Source: Musicola paradisiaca NCPPB 2511 (lineage in GTDB: Bacteria; Pseudomonadota; Gammaproteobacteria; Enterobacterales; Enterobacteriaceae). From it: a stretch of 64,000 bases of DNA. The position numbers and the translations under genes were made by a program. Under the pieces are notes generated by a model, which was given only the letters and a program-made list of their open reading frames with translations, ran no database searches and was not told where the DNA came from. The DNA is taken from assembly GCF_000400505.1 (NCBI RefSeq), contig NZ_CM001857.1, positions 2,862,208 through 2,926,207 on the forward strand, written 5' to 3'. This document shows, in pieces, positions 37,103-46,345 of this stretch. The stretch's first letter is position 1; the number at the start of each line of letters is the position of its first letter.

Positions 37103-40002
37103 AATGCCTCCGCCAGCACGGTCACGCCCAGCGGCTGGCTCGCTACCCAGATGTCATCCTGTTCAAGGCGTACCGGCCACACCTGCACCGCCAGGCGGTC
37201 ATCATCCGGGCTGACGCCGTCACGTAAGCGAAAACGCTGTTTGTACAGCGGCGAAATCACCACCGGTTCGCCCGCAGTGTCGCCGACGATACCGCGCGCC
37301 AGCACATTGGCGCGACTGGCCGGCTCCAGATTATCCAGCGCAAACAGCCTGGCATCCTGTCCCGGCACATGGAATACGGCAACCTGATGCCCGCCGACAC
37401 GTACCGCCATGCCGGTGTGCGCCGGGATATCGCTCAGGCGCCCGACCCGCAGCCAACTGGCGGCAGGGACATCCTGCGGCATCGCCGATACGGTTTTTTC
37501 CTCTGCGGTGGCGGGACGCGGCTGATGCCGCTCCGAGACCATGACCACCGATTCGTCCGGCGTATCGCTGTTGAGAAAGGCGCGAAACAGCGCCCGACGA
37601 TCCGGTTGCGTCACGGTGGTGCGCCATTCGCACTGATAGCTGTCGACCACCTGCTGCATCTCGCTTTCCAGCTCCGACGCGATACCGAGGCTATCGTCGA
37701 TGATCACCGCCCGCAGGTAGTCGATGCCGCCTTCCAGATTATCCAGCCAGGTACTGGTGCGTTGCAGCCGGTCGCCGGTGCGGATATAGAACATCAGCAC
37801 CCGGTCGATTAGCCGGATCAGCATGGCGGTATCCAGATCGCTGGCGAACAGGTCGGCATGACGCGGTTTCATGCCGCCGTTGCCGCACACGTACAGATTC
37901 CAGCCCTTGTCGGTGGCGATGACGCCGATATCCTTGCCCTGCGCTTCCGCGCACTCGCGGGTACAGCCGGAAACCGCCATTTTAATTTTGTGCGGCGAGC
38001 GCAGGCCTTTGTAGCGGTGCTCCAGCGCAATCGCCAGCGTGGTGGAATCCTGCACGCCGTAGCGGCACCAGGTCGAGCCGACGCAGGATTTCACCGTGCG
38101 CAACGACTTGCCGTAGGCGTGGCCGGTTTCAAACCCGGCGTCGATCAGCGTCTGCCAGATATCCGGCAGCTGTTCCAGCCGTGCGCCGAACAAATCGACA
38201 CGTTGCCCGCCGGTGATCTTGGTGTAAAGCTGATAGCGCTGCGCCACCTCACCGATGGCGATCAACCCCTGCGGGGTGATTTCGCCGCCGGGCACGCGCG
38301 GCACCACCGAATAGGTACCGTCTTTTTGAATATTGGCCAGGAAGCGATCGTTGGTGTCCTGCAACGGCAGATGATCCGGGCTGAGCACATAATCGTTCCA
38401 GCAGGATGCCAGCATGGAGCCCGCCAGCGGCTTACAGATTTCACAGCCCAACCCCTGCCCGAATCGAGCCAGCAATTGGTCAAAACTGCGAATCTGGTGC
38501 ACGCGGATCAGGTGATACAGTTCCTGTCGCGAATAGGCGAAGTGCTCGCAGACATCCTTTTTCACTTCAATACCGGATTGCGCAAGCTGGTACTCCATCA
38601 CTTGCTTGAGCAGCGGCACACAACCGCCGCAGCCGGTGCCCGCCTTGGTACAGGCTTTTAACGACGCCAGATCGGTGCAACCCGCGTCCACCGCGGCGCA
38701 GATATCCGCCTTGGTGACGTTATGGCAGGAGCAGATTTGGGCGCTGTCCGGCAACGCCGCTACCCCGAGCGCTTTCGGCGCCGCGCCGTCCAGCGCCGGC
38801 AGGATCAGCGACGCCGGCTGCGCGGGCAACGGCATATCGTTGAGTTTCATCTGCAACAGGGTGCTGTAATCACTGCTGTCGCCCACCAGAACCGCCCCCA
38901 GCAGCCGTTTCCCGTCCGCCGAGACGATGATTTTCTTGTAAACCTCCCGCGGGCCGTCGTTCCACTGGTAACTCTGGCTGTCCGGCGTCGCGCCGTGGGC
39001 GTCGCCGATGGACGCCACCTCCACCCCCAGTAGCTTGAGCTTGGTGCTCATGTCCGCGCCGGTAAACGCGCTCGTCCGGCCCGCCAGCCCATCCGCCACG
39101 ACACGCGCCATCTGATAGCCCGGCGCCACCAGGCCGAAGATCTGCCCCTGCCACAGCGCGCACTCGCCGATGGCGAAAATATCCGCGTCGGAGCTGCAAC
39201 AGCGATCGTCAATCAACACGCCGCCGCGCGGGCCAAGCGTCAACCCGGCGTCACGCGCCAGCCGATCCTGCGGCCGAATACCGGCGGAGAACAACACCAT
39301 GTCCGTTTCAAGCTGGCTGCCGTCGGCAAACGCCAGCCGATAGCGAGCCTGTTCCCCGGTCTGTATCGCGCGGGTTTCTTTGCCGGTGTGCACCCGCACG
39401 CCCAGTGCTTCAATCTTGCGCTTCAGCAATGCCGCGCCGCCGTCGTCCAGCTGTACCGCCATCAGGCGCGGCGCGAATTCCACCACATGGGTTTCCAGCC
39501 CGAGCTGACGCAGCGCGTTGGCGGCTTCCAGCCCCAGCAGGCCGCCGCCGATCACCACGCCGCTACGGGCTTCACGCGCCTGCGCGGCGATGGCGTCGAG
39601 ATCATCCAGCGTGCGATAAACCAGACAGCCGGGATGATCGCTGCCGTCAATCGGCGGGACGAACGGATAAGAACCGGTCGCCAGCACCAGCCGATCGTAG
39701 GCGGTCTCACGACCGGCGGCGTCACGCACGCAGCGGCGCTGCCGATCAATCGCCGCTACGGCGCAACCGGTGCGCAGTTCAATGTCGTGCTGCTCGAAAA
39801 ATCCGGCGCTGACCATCGACAGCGATGCGGCGCTGCGTCCGGCAAAATATTCCGACAGATGAACCCGGTCATACGCGGGGTGGCGTTCTTCGCCAAACAC
39901 CACAATGTGGTAATCCCGGTGCAGGTTGCGTTCCACCAGTTGCTCAAGAAAATGGTGTCCGACCATACCGTGTCCAATCACCACCAATACGGGTTTGTTC
40001 AT
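37099..40002 (-). CDS. nasB: Assimilatory nitrite reductase (NirB-NirD fusion)
   Basis: 967 residues from MNKPVLVVIGHGMVGHHFLE. The order is FAD/NAD-binding pyridine-nucleotide oxidoreductase (1-420), BFD-like [2Fe-2S] domain (CSCHNVTK, CGGC), sulfite/nitrite reductase halves with the siroheme-[4Fe-4S] cysteines (SCVGSTWCRYG and SGCTRECAEAQG), and a C-terminal NirD-like domain lacking Rieske Cys/His ligands. It reduces nitrite to ammonium with NADH. In the raw sequence the frame runs 122 codons further upstream into nasC. I place the start at 40002 because AAGGA lies 9 bases before that ATG and the protein then begins as NirB should. Confidence 0.93.
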   Translation of the reverse strand: MNKPVLVVIGHGMVGHHFLEQLVERNLHRDYHIVVFGEERHPAYDRVHLSEYFAGRSAASLSMVSAGFFEQHDIELRTGCAVAAIDRQRRCVRDAAGRETAYDRLVLATGSYPFVPPIDGSDHPGCLVYRTLDDLDAIAAQAREARSGVVIGGGLLGLEAANALRQLGLETHVVEFAPRLMAVQLDDGGAALLKRKIEALGVRVHTGKETRAIQTGEQARYRLAFADGSQLETDMVLFSAGIRPQDRLARDAGLTLGPRGGVLIDDRCCSSDADIFAIGECALWQGQIFGLVAPGYQMARVVADGLAGRTSAFTGADMSTKLKLLGVEVASIGDAHGATPDSQSYQWNDGPREVYKKIIVSADGKRLLGAVLVGDSSDYSTLLQMKLNDMPLPAQPASLILPALDGAAPKALGVAALPDSAQICSCHNVTKADICAAVDAGCTDLASLKACTKAGTGCGGCVPLLKQVMEYQLAQSGIEVKKDVCEHFAYSRQELYHLIRVHQIRSFDQLLARFGQGLGCEICKPLAGSMLASCWNDYVLSPDHLPLQDTNDRFLANIQKDGTYSVVPRVPGGEITPQGLIAIGEVAQRYQLYTKITGGQRVDLFGARLEQLPDIWQTLIDAGFETGHAYGKSLRTVKSCVGSTWCRYGVQDSTTLAIALEHRYKGLRSPHKIKMAVSGCTRECAEAQGKDIGVIATDKGWNLYVCGNGGMKPRHADLFASDLDTAMLIRLIDRVLMFYIRTGDRLQRTSTWLDNLEGGIDYLRAVIIDDSLGIASELESEMQQVVDSYQCEWRTTVTQPDRRALFRAFLNSDTPDESVVMVSERHQPRPATAEEKTVSAMPQDVPAASWLRVGRLSDIPAHTGMAVRVGGHQVAVFHVPGQDARLFALDNLEPASRANVLARGIVGDTAGEPVVISPLYKQRFRLRDGVSPDDDRLAVQVWPVRLEQDDIWVASQPLGVTVLAEAL

Positions 40003-40033
40003 CACAGACGTCCTTACAGCTTCAGGCTGTTCA

Positions 40034-41221
40034 TCAGAAAAAGGGCTTGCCAGCAGCAACGAGGCGGGAACCGGAACGTTGTCGGACTCCATGGCCGACA
40101 ACAACGACGCGCTATCGCCGACATAGCCATACAGCAATGCGCCGCACAGGCGGCCATCGCGGAAAATCAGTCGGCGGTAGTGACCGCTAAGCGGGTCGGA
40201 AAGGGTGTATTGACGATCGGCGGCCTGCGGCTCCAGCGTACCGGCGCTGACCACATCCACCCCGCTCACTTTGAGACGGGTCGCCAACGGCGTCGGCACA
40301 TAGTCGGCGATCGGCTGTCCTGCCAGCCGGTGCGCCAATACCTGCGCCTGCGCCAGACAGGGCGCCACCAGACCAACGGTTTCCGCCGTTCACTTCACTG
40401 CACTCCCCCAGCGCGCTGACGGCGTCATCCACCGTGCGCAGCTGGCCATCCGCCAGAATGCCGCGACCACACGGCAAACCGGCGTCCCGCGCCAGCTCAA
40501 CCACGGGTTGCACCCCCGTGGCGATCACCACCAGACCGGCTGAAACGCGCTCTCCCTGCGCCAACACGACCGCGTCCACCTGCGCGGTTCCCGCCAGTGC
40601 CGAAACCTGTACGCCGGTCAGACAGCGGATCCCGCGCGCCGCGAGGTTCTCCTGCAACAACGCGCTGGCGGCGCCGTCCAACTGGCGCTCCATCAGGTGC
40701 GGATGACGATGCAGCAAGGTGACGTCGGCGCCGCGCTGACGCAACGCCGCCGCGGCCTCGATCCCCAGCAGGCCGCCGCCGATCACCGCCACGGGGCGCC
40801 CCTGACGTACCGCCGTCAGCATCTGTTCCACATCATCCAGCGTGCGAAAGCCCAGCACGCCCGGCAGATCGATGCCCGGCAGCGGCGGCATGAAAGGTCG
40901 TGAACCGGTGGCGATCACCAGATGGTCGTAGCGCAGGCGACGACGTTCTGTCGTCAGTTCGCGGGCGCAACGATCGATGCGCAGCACTTTCTCGCCGGTC
41001 AGGTAGTCCACCCGCAGCGCTGGCGAAGGCGATGCCAGCACGGTATCGGCGAACGTTTTTTCCCCGCCAAGTACCGGGGAGAGCAGTACGCGGTTATAAC
41101 TGGCGCGCGGCTCACTGTCGATAACCACAACGTGGTAGATCCGGGGCGCCAGCTCCGCTAAACGCCGCACCAGACGGGCGCTGGCCATGCCGTTGCCGAT
41201 AATCACCAGACGAATGCTCAT
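40034..41221 (-). pseudogene. nasC: NasC NADH oxidoreductase, frameshifted
   Basis: FAD-dependent electron-transfer protein that passes NADH electrons to NasA: LVIIGNGMASARLVRRL (FAD), VIATGSRPFMPPLPG and VAVIGGGLLGIEAAAAL (NAD). The first 280 or so residues read well to ALGECSEVNG. A surplus base around 40383-40387 then shifts the frame; in the next frame the protein continues VGLVAPCLAQAQVLAHRL to LLLASPF. That frame has no stop before nasB unless one T is added to the T-run near 40037, which would give LLLASPFF and TGATGA at 40036-40031. Two slips in one gene point to sequence error, though decay is possible. The start has AGGAGG. Confidence 0.85.
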
Positions 41222-41235
41222 GCCGCCTCCTGACC

Positions 41236-42030
41236 CTATGCCGCGTGCGGCTGCTTCTCGTAAAGGAAATGCAGCACCTGCTGACGGTACTGGTGATAGC
41301 GAGGCTCATCCGCCAGCGCCACGCGCGAGCGCGGTCGCGCCAGATCCACCGTCATGATTTCACCGACCGTCGCCGCCGGGCCGTTGGTCATCATCAGCAC
41401 CCGGTCGGACAGCAGCACCGCTTCGTCCACGTCGTGGGTAATCAGGACGATGGTGGTGTTCAGCCGCTGCTGGATCTCCATCACCGCATCCTGCAAATGG
41501 GCGCGGGTCAGCGCATCCAGCGCGCCGAACGGCTCGTCCATCAGCAGCACTTTGGGCTTCATCGCCAGCGCGCGGGCGATGCCCACCCGCTGTTTCATCC
41601 CGCCGGAAATCTCGTGCGGGCGTTTGTCGAGCGCGTGCCCCATATGCACCAGCTCCAGGTTGTGCACGATCCATTCATGCATCTCCGCCTTGCTCATCTG
41701 GCCGCGGAACACCTGCCGCACCGCCAGCGCCACGTTGTCGTAGGTGGTGAGCCACGGCAACAGCGAATGGTTCTGGAACACCACCGCCCGCTCCGGGCCG
41801 GGGCCGACGATTTCGCGGTTGTCGCACAGCAGGCCGCCGCTGCTCGGTAGCGTCAGCCCGGCGATCAGGTTCAGCAACGTGGACTTGCCGCAACCGGAGT
41901 GGCCGATGAGGCTCAGGGTTTCGCCGGTATGGATATCAAAACTGACGTTATCCAGCGCCAGAAACGGCCCGCTGGCGGTGGTAAAGCGCTGGCTGACCTG
42001 CTGAATGCGGATAATCGGTTGTTGGCGCAT
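41236..42030 (-). CDS. nasD: Nitrate ABC transporter ATPase
   Basis: 264 residues. Walker A is GHSGCGKSTLLN, the Q-loop is VVFQNHSLLPWLT, the signature is ISGGMKQRVGIARALA and Walker B is VLLMDEPFGALDAL, typical of the NrtD/SsuB/TauB branch. It energises nitrate uptake with NasE and NasF. The ATG at 42030 is chosen over 42054 because AAGGAGATCACC precedes it and it then starts 10 bases after the nasE stop. Confidence 0.93.
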   Translation of the reverse strand: MRQQPIIRIQQVSQRFTTASGPFLALDNVSFDIHTGETLSLIGHSGCGKSTLLNLIAGLTLPSSGGLLCDNREIVGPGPERAVVFQNHSLLPWLTTYDNVALAVRQVFRGQMSKAEMHEWIVHNLELVHMGHALDKRPHEISGGMKQRVGIARALAMKPKVLLMDEPFGALDALTRAHLQDAVMEIQQRLNTTIVLITHDVDEAVLLSDRVLMMTNGPAATVGEIMTVDLARPRSRVALADEPRYHQYRQQVLHFLYEKQPHAA

Positions 42031-42040
42031 GGTGATCTCC

Positions 42041-42955
42041 TTAACGGTTTTCATAACTGAAGCGGCGGGCCAGCAGCATCAGCCCCTGTTCCAGCAGCAG
42101 CCCCACCACGCCGATGATGAAGATGGCGATGATGATGTTAGGCACATTGAGGTTGTTCCACTCGTTCCAGATCCAGAAGCCGATGCCGACGCCGCCGGTC
42201 AACATTTCGGCCGCCACGATCACCAGCCAGGCGATGCCGATGGACAGACGCACGCCGGTCAATACGCTCGGCAACACCGCCGGCAGCAAAATTTTGTACA
42301 TGATGGTGAATTCAGACAGGCGCAACACCCGCGCCACATTGAGGTAATCCTGCGGGATACGGCGTACCCCCTCGGCGGTATTCAGGATCATCGGCCAAAT
42401 GGAGCAGATGAAAATGGTCCAGCTGGACGCCGGTTCGGCGCGCTGGAACAGCAGCAGCCCGATCGGCAGCCAGGCCAGCGGGCTGACCGGGCGCAGCAGC
42501 GCAATCAGCGGGTTGAACATCGCCGCCATAAACCGGAAACGGCCGATCAGAAAACCGGCGGGAATACCCACCAGCGCCGCCAGACCGAAGCCGACCGCGA
42601 CGCGCCGAATCGACGCCAGCACGTTCCAGCCGATACCCTGATCATTCGGGCCGGCGACGTAAAACGGATCGGCGAACAGGGTCAATGCCGCCTGCCAGGT
42701 CTGCCACGGCGTGGGAAAGCCTTTGCTGTTCAACGCCGCCAACTGCCAGACGCCCAACAGCAGCAACAGCCCCAGCATGCCCGGTAAAACCAGGCTCAGT
42801 AGGCGAGTGAGACGCGACCACGGCGCAACCGCCGGCGCTACCGGTGTGACGTCGACCGTGTTGGCCGCATTTTCCGGCAGAGAGACGATCTCCGCGCTGA
42901 CGACCGGCGCGTCTGGCTCCGGCGTAAGAGGGATGACATTGGTCTGCATTTTCAT
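42041..42955 (-). CDS. nasE: Nitrate ABC transporter permease
   Basis: 304 residues. A long N-terminal cytoplasmic stretch is followed by about six membrane segments. The BPD_transp_1 EAA region is IPQDYLNVARVLRLSEFTIM (loop near residue 215). It resembles NrtB/SsuC. It forms the membrane channel for nitrate/nitrite uptake and sits between nasF and nasD with short gaps. CGGAG precedes the ATG. Confidence 0.93.
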   Translation of the reverse strand: MKMQTNVIPLTPEPDAPVVSAEIVSLPENAANTVDVTPVAPAVAPWSRLTRLLSLVLPGMLGLLLLLGVWQLAALNSKGFPTPWQTWQAALTLFADPFYVAGPNDQGIGWNVLASIRRVAVGFGLAALVGIPAGFLIGRFRFMAAMFNPLIALLRPVSPLAWLPIGLLLFQRAEPASSWTIFICSIWPMILNTAEGVRRIPQDYLNVARVLRLSEFTIMYKILLPAVLPSVLTGVRLSIGIAWLVIVAAEMLTGGVGIGFWIWNEWNNLNVPNIIIAIFIIGVVGLLLEQGLMLLARRFSYENR

Positions 42956-42967
42956 CGTCGTGCTCCG

Positions 42968-44224
42968 TTATTTTTTCACGCTAAAACTGTTGGCATATCC
43001 GGCGGGATCGCTGCCGTCCCAGCGCTTGCCGTCGATCAGTACGCTGCTGCGCATGTCGCTGCCGGGCAGCGGCACATTGCCCACCGCGCTGGCAGCCTGC
43101 CGGTAGATATCGCTACGGTTGACCTGACGCGCCACCGCCAGATAATCCGGCTCCTGCGCCGCCAGCCCCCAACGCTTGAACTGGGTCAGGAACCACATGC
43201 CGTCGGACAACCAGGGGTAGTTCACCTCGCCGCCGCGGTAAAACTGCATGGCGTGCGCATCCTGCCAGACCCGCCCGGCGCCGTTGTCGTACTGGCCGAG
43301 CATGCGGCCGACGATGGCCTCTTCCTGGGTGTTGACATAGGCGCGGCCGGCGATGACGCGGGCGGTTTCCCGCCGGTTATCGTCGGAGGCATCGATCCAG
43401 CGCGACGCCTCCAGCACCGCGGCGGTGAGCGCGCGGGCGGTATTAGGGTTGGCGTTGACCCAGTCGGCGGTGGTGCCGAGAATTTTTTCCGGATGATCCG
43501 GCCAGATGTCCTGCGAGGTGGCGGCGGTGAATCCCAACCCTTCGATGATGGCGCGCTGGTTCCAGGGTTCGCCCACGCAGTAACCGCTCATGTTGCCGAT
43601 CTTCATGTTGGTGACCATCTGCGGCGGCGGCACCACCACCGTGCGCACGTCGTCAAACGGATTGATGCCGGCGGCGCCCAGCCAGTAATAGAGCCACATG
43701 GCGTGAGTGCCGGTGGGAAACGTCTGGGCGAAGGTATAGGTGCCCGCCGGGCTGGCGGCGATGTATTTTTTCAGGCTGGCGCCATCCGTTACGCCGGCTT
43801 CGCGCAACGTGTTGGCCAGCGTGATGCCCTGCCCGTTGTTGTTGATGGTCATCAGCGAAGCCATGTTGTGTTGCGGGCCGCCCGCGCCGACCTGTAAGCC
43901 ATACACCAGGCCGTAGAGTACGTGGGCGGCGTCCAGTTCGCCGGAAACCAGTTTGTCCCGCACCGCCGCCCAGCTGGCCTCTTTGCTGGGGACAAGGGTG
44001 ATGCCGTATTTTTTGTCGAATCCTTTTACCGCCGCCATCACCACGGAAGCGCAATCGGTGAGCGGAATAAAGCCCACCCGGACTTCTTTCTTTTCCGGCG
44101 CATCAGAACCCGCCGCCCAGGCGTGGTTCATCACCCCCGGTAGTAACAGCGTTCCGCCTACTACGGCGCTGCCCGCCAGAAACTGACGACGGGAAAAGGT
44201 TTTGGGGGATTGGGAATCACTCAT
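42968..44224 (-). CDS. nasF: Nitrate-binding periplasmic protein (Tat-exported)
   Basis: 418 residues. A twin-arginine signal peptide (FSRRQFLAGSAVVGG, ending near HAWA) is followed by an NrtA/SsuA-like binding domain (RVGFIPLTDCASVVMA, GTYTFAQTFPTGTHAMW, YCVGEPWNQRAI). It delivers nitrate to NasED. The open frame extends 70 codons further, but that stretch is the leader RNA with its terminator, so translation should begin at MSDSQ (44224, GAGGTG upstream) or at the ATG six codons before it. It is the first gene of nasFEDCBA-cobA. Confidence 0.93.
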   Translation of the reverse strand: MSDSQSPKTFSRRQFLAGSAVVGGTLLLPGVMNHAWAAGSDAPEKKEVRVGFIPLTDCASVVMAAVKGFDKKYGITLVPSKEASWAAVRDKLVSGELDAAHVLYGLVYGLQVGAGGPQHNMASLMTINNNGQGITLANTLREAGVTDGASLKKYIAASPAGTYTFAQTFPTGTHAMWLYYWLGAAGINPFDDVRTVVVPPPQMVTNMKIGNMSGYCVGEPWNQRAIIEGLGFTAATSQDIWPDHPEKILGTTADWVNANPNTARALTAAVLEASRWIDASDDNRRETARVIAGRAYVNTQEEAIVGRMLGQYDNGAGRVWQDAHAMQFYRGGEVNYPWLSDGMWFLTQFKRWGLAAQEPDYLAVARQVNRSDIYRQAASAVGNVPLPGSDMRSSVLIDGKRWDGSDPAGYANSFSVKK

Positions 44225-44266
44225 TGACGACACCTCAGCCATTACGCCACTGCCGCGGCGAAAAAT

Positions 44267-44317
44267 AAAAAAGGCGCCCACAAGACATGCGAAATCCGCA
44301 TGCTTATGGACGCCTTT
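44267..44317 (-). terminator. Leader terminator upstream of nasF
   Basis: On the minus strand AAAGGCGTCCATAAG...CTTGTGGGCGCCTTTTTT forms a long interrupted stem with an inner CATGCG/CGCATG stem, followed by U6 and further U-rich sequence. It stands between the promoter and nasF and would stop transcription by default. Its 5' arm overlaps the second small stem-loop of the leader, so the two are mutually exclusive. Confidence 0.88.
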
Positions 44318-44353
44318 GCCCGAAGGTTCCTCCCGCGCCGCCATTAGCGGGGA
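44313..44353 (-). promoter_or_regulatory. NasR (ANTAR) target RNA: two hexaloop hairpins in nasF leader
   Basis: On the minus strand the first stem-loop (44331-44353) has stems TCCCCGCT and GGCGCGGGA (one bulged C) around the hexaloop AATGGC, with A at position 1 and G at position 4 as in known ANTAR targets. The second (44313-44326) is CCTT-CGGGCA-AAGG, a four-pair stem with a six-base loop that has G at position 4 but C at position 1. Its 3' arm is part of the terminator stem. This two-hexaloop layout before a terminator is the established substrate of ANTAR antiterminators. NasR is encoded at 56030-57313. Confidence 0.75.
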
Positions 44354-44383
44354 AAAACCGCGATAAATTGTTAGCAGGGATAT

Positions 44384-44399
44384 AGCAAGAGCTGTGCCA
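44384..44399 (-). promoter_or_regulatory. Sigma-54 promoter of nasFEDCBA-cobA
   Basis: TGGCAC-AGCTC-TTGCT on the minus strand is a full match to the -24/-12 consensus (TGGCAC-N5-TTGC). Transcription should begin near 44373, leaving a leader of about 150 bases. The Klebsiella nas operon has the same nitrogen-controlled, NtrC-dependent promoter type. A weak NtrC-like site (TGC-N11-GCA, 44578-44594) lies about 200 bases upstream. Confidence 0.88.
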
Positions 44400-44607
44400 G
44401 AGTAAAAAACTCTGCGTTTTACCGTGCTGCACACCGCGGCAATGCGATGAAAGACTCGGCATAGAAATGAAAAAATGTGATGAATATCAATAGAAATAGG
44501 GGGTTGGGCAGAACTCGAACACCGCAGGCAACCGCATGGACAGGCAGCACATCCACTGCAGATACGTTCACGGCACCTGCACCGTCGTCAGGCAGATCAC
44601 GCACGCT

Positions 44608-44775
44608 TTATGTGCATAAAGCCCAACCCTTAATCAACTGGGTTCGGTGATAACCCGCTCCGTCCAGTATCACATGGATTTTTTGTCGGTAATCGAGGTA
44701 ACGTTTACGTATCTCGATGAAAAAACGAGCAATGCGTAACGGGTCGCGCCTCAGCGCACGTTCACTGTTGACGCC
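44608..44775 (-). pseudogene. IS630-family transposase relic
   Basis: The minus strand reads RDPLRIARFFIEIRKRY, then KIHVILDGAGYHRTQLIKGW, ending at a stop at 44608-44610. The VILDGAGYHR block with its catalytic Asp is typical of the DDE core of IS630-family transposases. Only about 50 codons remain; both ends and the C-terminal catalytic Glu block (PPYSPNLNPIE in intact members) are gone. It begins about 15 bases upstream of the candidate NtrC site of the nas promoter and so marks the border of the inserted DNA. Confidence 0.7.
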
Positions 44776-44802
44776 GTGACGCCATTAGAGCTGTGTACCG
44801 AC

Positions 44803-44850
44803 TGGCTTGTTTACTGAATGGCTTGTTTACTGAATGGCTTGTTTACTGAA
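44803..44850 (+). repeat. Tandem repeat, 16-bp unit, three perfect copies
   Basis: TGGCTTGTTTACTGAA occurs three times without mismatch (44803, 44819, 44835), followed by TGGATTGCAT as a decayed fourth start. It lies between the IS630 relic and the 3' end of the oxalate operon. No gene is present in 44776-44980. Confidence 0.92.
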
Positions 44851-44980
44851 TGGATTGCATACCGGCTGAGCATTCCGTTGCCATGCCCCCCGACGCTGGG
44901 GAGGTGCCGGTACATGGTGACAGACGGGATGTCATGTCACCGGCATTCACCCGTCAGCGTCGGTAAGCGGTATCAGGCCA

Positions 44981-46219
44981 TCAAATGACGTTCTTGTCGC
45001 GCAGGGCCGTCACGGCTGTGCTGTCATAGCCCAGTTCACGCAGAACCTCGTCGGTATGTTCGCCGTGCAGAGGGGATCGGGTGATATCCACCGGGCTGTC
45101 GGACATTTTTATCGGCATGCCAACAGTGGTGTACCTGCCGCGCATTGGATGATCAACCTCGACGATGGTGCCGCTGGCGCGCAGGGCATCGTCTCTGGCG
45201 ATCTCTTTCATTGAAAGCACCGGGCCGCAGGGGATGTCGTAATGGTTGAGAATTTCCATCACCTCGAATTTGCTCTTGGTCATCGTCCACTGTTCGATGC
45301 GCTGGAAGATGGCGTTGAGTCTTGGCAGGCGGGCGGCGGGGGTGTTGAAACGTTCGTCCTCGATCCAGTTTTGTTCGCCGATCAGGTTGCATATCGCCGG
45401 CCAGACCGCCGCCTGAGCGATGAAATAGAGGTAGGCGTTGTGGTCGGTTTCCCACCCTTTGCATTTGAGGATAGAACCCGGCTGGCCGCCACCCGACGCA
45501 TTGCCTGCGCGCGGCACCGCGTCGCTATGCGGGAATGGCGGATATTCATCCAATACGCCGGTGCGTTCCAGCCGTTGCTGGTCACGCAGTTTGACCCGGC
45601 ATAGATTGAGCACGGCGTCTTGCATCGACACCGAGACTTTTTGTCCGCGCCCCGTGGTATGACGCTGGAAAAGCGCGGAGACAATACCCAGCGCCAGGTG
45701 CAAGCCTGAGCCTGAATCGCCGATCTGCGCGCCGGTAACCATCGGCGGGCCATCGTTGAAGCCGGTGGTTGACGCCGCGCCGCCGGCACATTGGGCGACA
45801 TTCTCGTAAGATTTGCAGTCCTCGTAACGACCTGGCCCGAAGCCCTTGACCGAGGCGAGGATCAGGCGTGGATTGGTGGCGTGGATGTGCTCCCAGGTCA
45901 GTCCCATGCGATCCAGCGCGCCGGGTGCAAAGTTCTCAACCAGTACGTCACAACGCCTGATCAGGCTATCCAGTACCTGCAGGCCTTCGGGTGTTTTGGT
46001 GTTGAGGGTGACGGCGCGTTTGTTGTGGTTCAGCATCGTAAAATACAAGCTGTCCACGCCGGGAATGTCGCGTAATTGCTTGCGTGTCGCGTCACCCTCG
46101 CCGACACGTTCGATCTTGATAACGTCTGCGCCCATCCAGGCGAGTAGCTGGGTACAGCTTGGGCCAGACTGAACATGGGTAAAATCGATAATTCTGATCC
46201 CGTCTAATGCCTTGCTCAT
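44981..46219 (-). CDS. Formyl-CoA:oxalate CoA-transferase-like protein (first copy)
   Basis: 412 residues, class III CoA-transferase. It starts [20 protein letters not shown] and has the catalytic-Asp region ([18 protein letters not shown]), the GGGGQPG-like glycine loop ([15 protein letters not shown]) and [16 protein letters not shown]. The family moves CoA from formyl-CoA to oxalate. It is the last gene of the oxalate operon and a paralogue of the transferase two genes upstream. It could be the true Frc or a succinyl/acetyl-CoA:oxalate variant. GAGGAG precedes the ATG. Confidence 0.85.
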   Translation of the reverse strand: MSKALDGIRIIDFTHVQSGPSCTQLLAWMGADVIKIERVGEGDATRKQLRDIPGVDSLYFTMLNHNKRAVTLNTKTPEGLQVLDSLIRRCDVLVENFAPGALDRMGLTWEHIHATNPRLILASVKGFGPGRYEDCKSYENVAQCAGGAASTTGFNDGPPMVTGAQIGDSGSGLHLALGIVSALFQRHTTGRGQKVSVSMQDAVLNLCRVKLRDQQRLERTGVLDEYPPFPHSDAVPRAGNASGGGQPGSILKCKGWETDHNAYLYFIAQAAVWPAICNLIGEQNWIEDERFNTPAARLPRLNAIFQRIEQWTMTKSKFEVMEILNHYDIPCGPVLSMKEIARDDALRASGTIVEVDHPMRGRYTTVGMPIKMSDSPVDITRSPLHGEHTDEVLRELGYDSTAVTALRDKNVI

Positions 46220-46345
46220 GATAATTCTCCTCGACTCTCATTCACCTCGACGCGATTCACCGCGCTTCATCCTTCCTCGGTCTGTTTGCCCTGAGCGTCA
46301 GAGGCGACGGTCAGGGCGTGTCGTCAGTCGACTTTTTAGGGCGGT

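Noticed and set aside
37099..40368. A 1089-residue protein fusing the end of NasC to nitrite reductase
   Set aside because: The ATG at 40002 has a good ribosome-binding site and starts exactly where NirB proteins start. The upstream 122 codons are the displaced C-terminus of NasC, and the missing stop is restored by one T in a T-run.
44225..44434. N-terminal extension of NasF
   Set aside because: This stretch is the sigma-54 promoter and leader with the terminator. The Tat signal begins only after 44224, so it is not translated as part of NasF.
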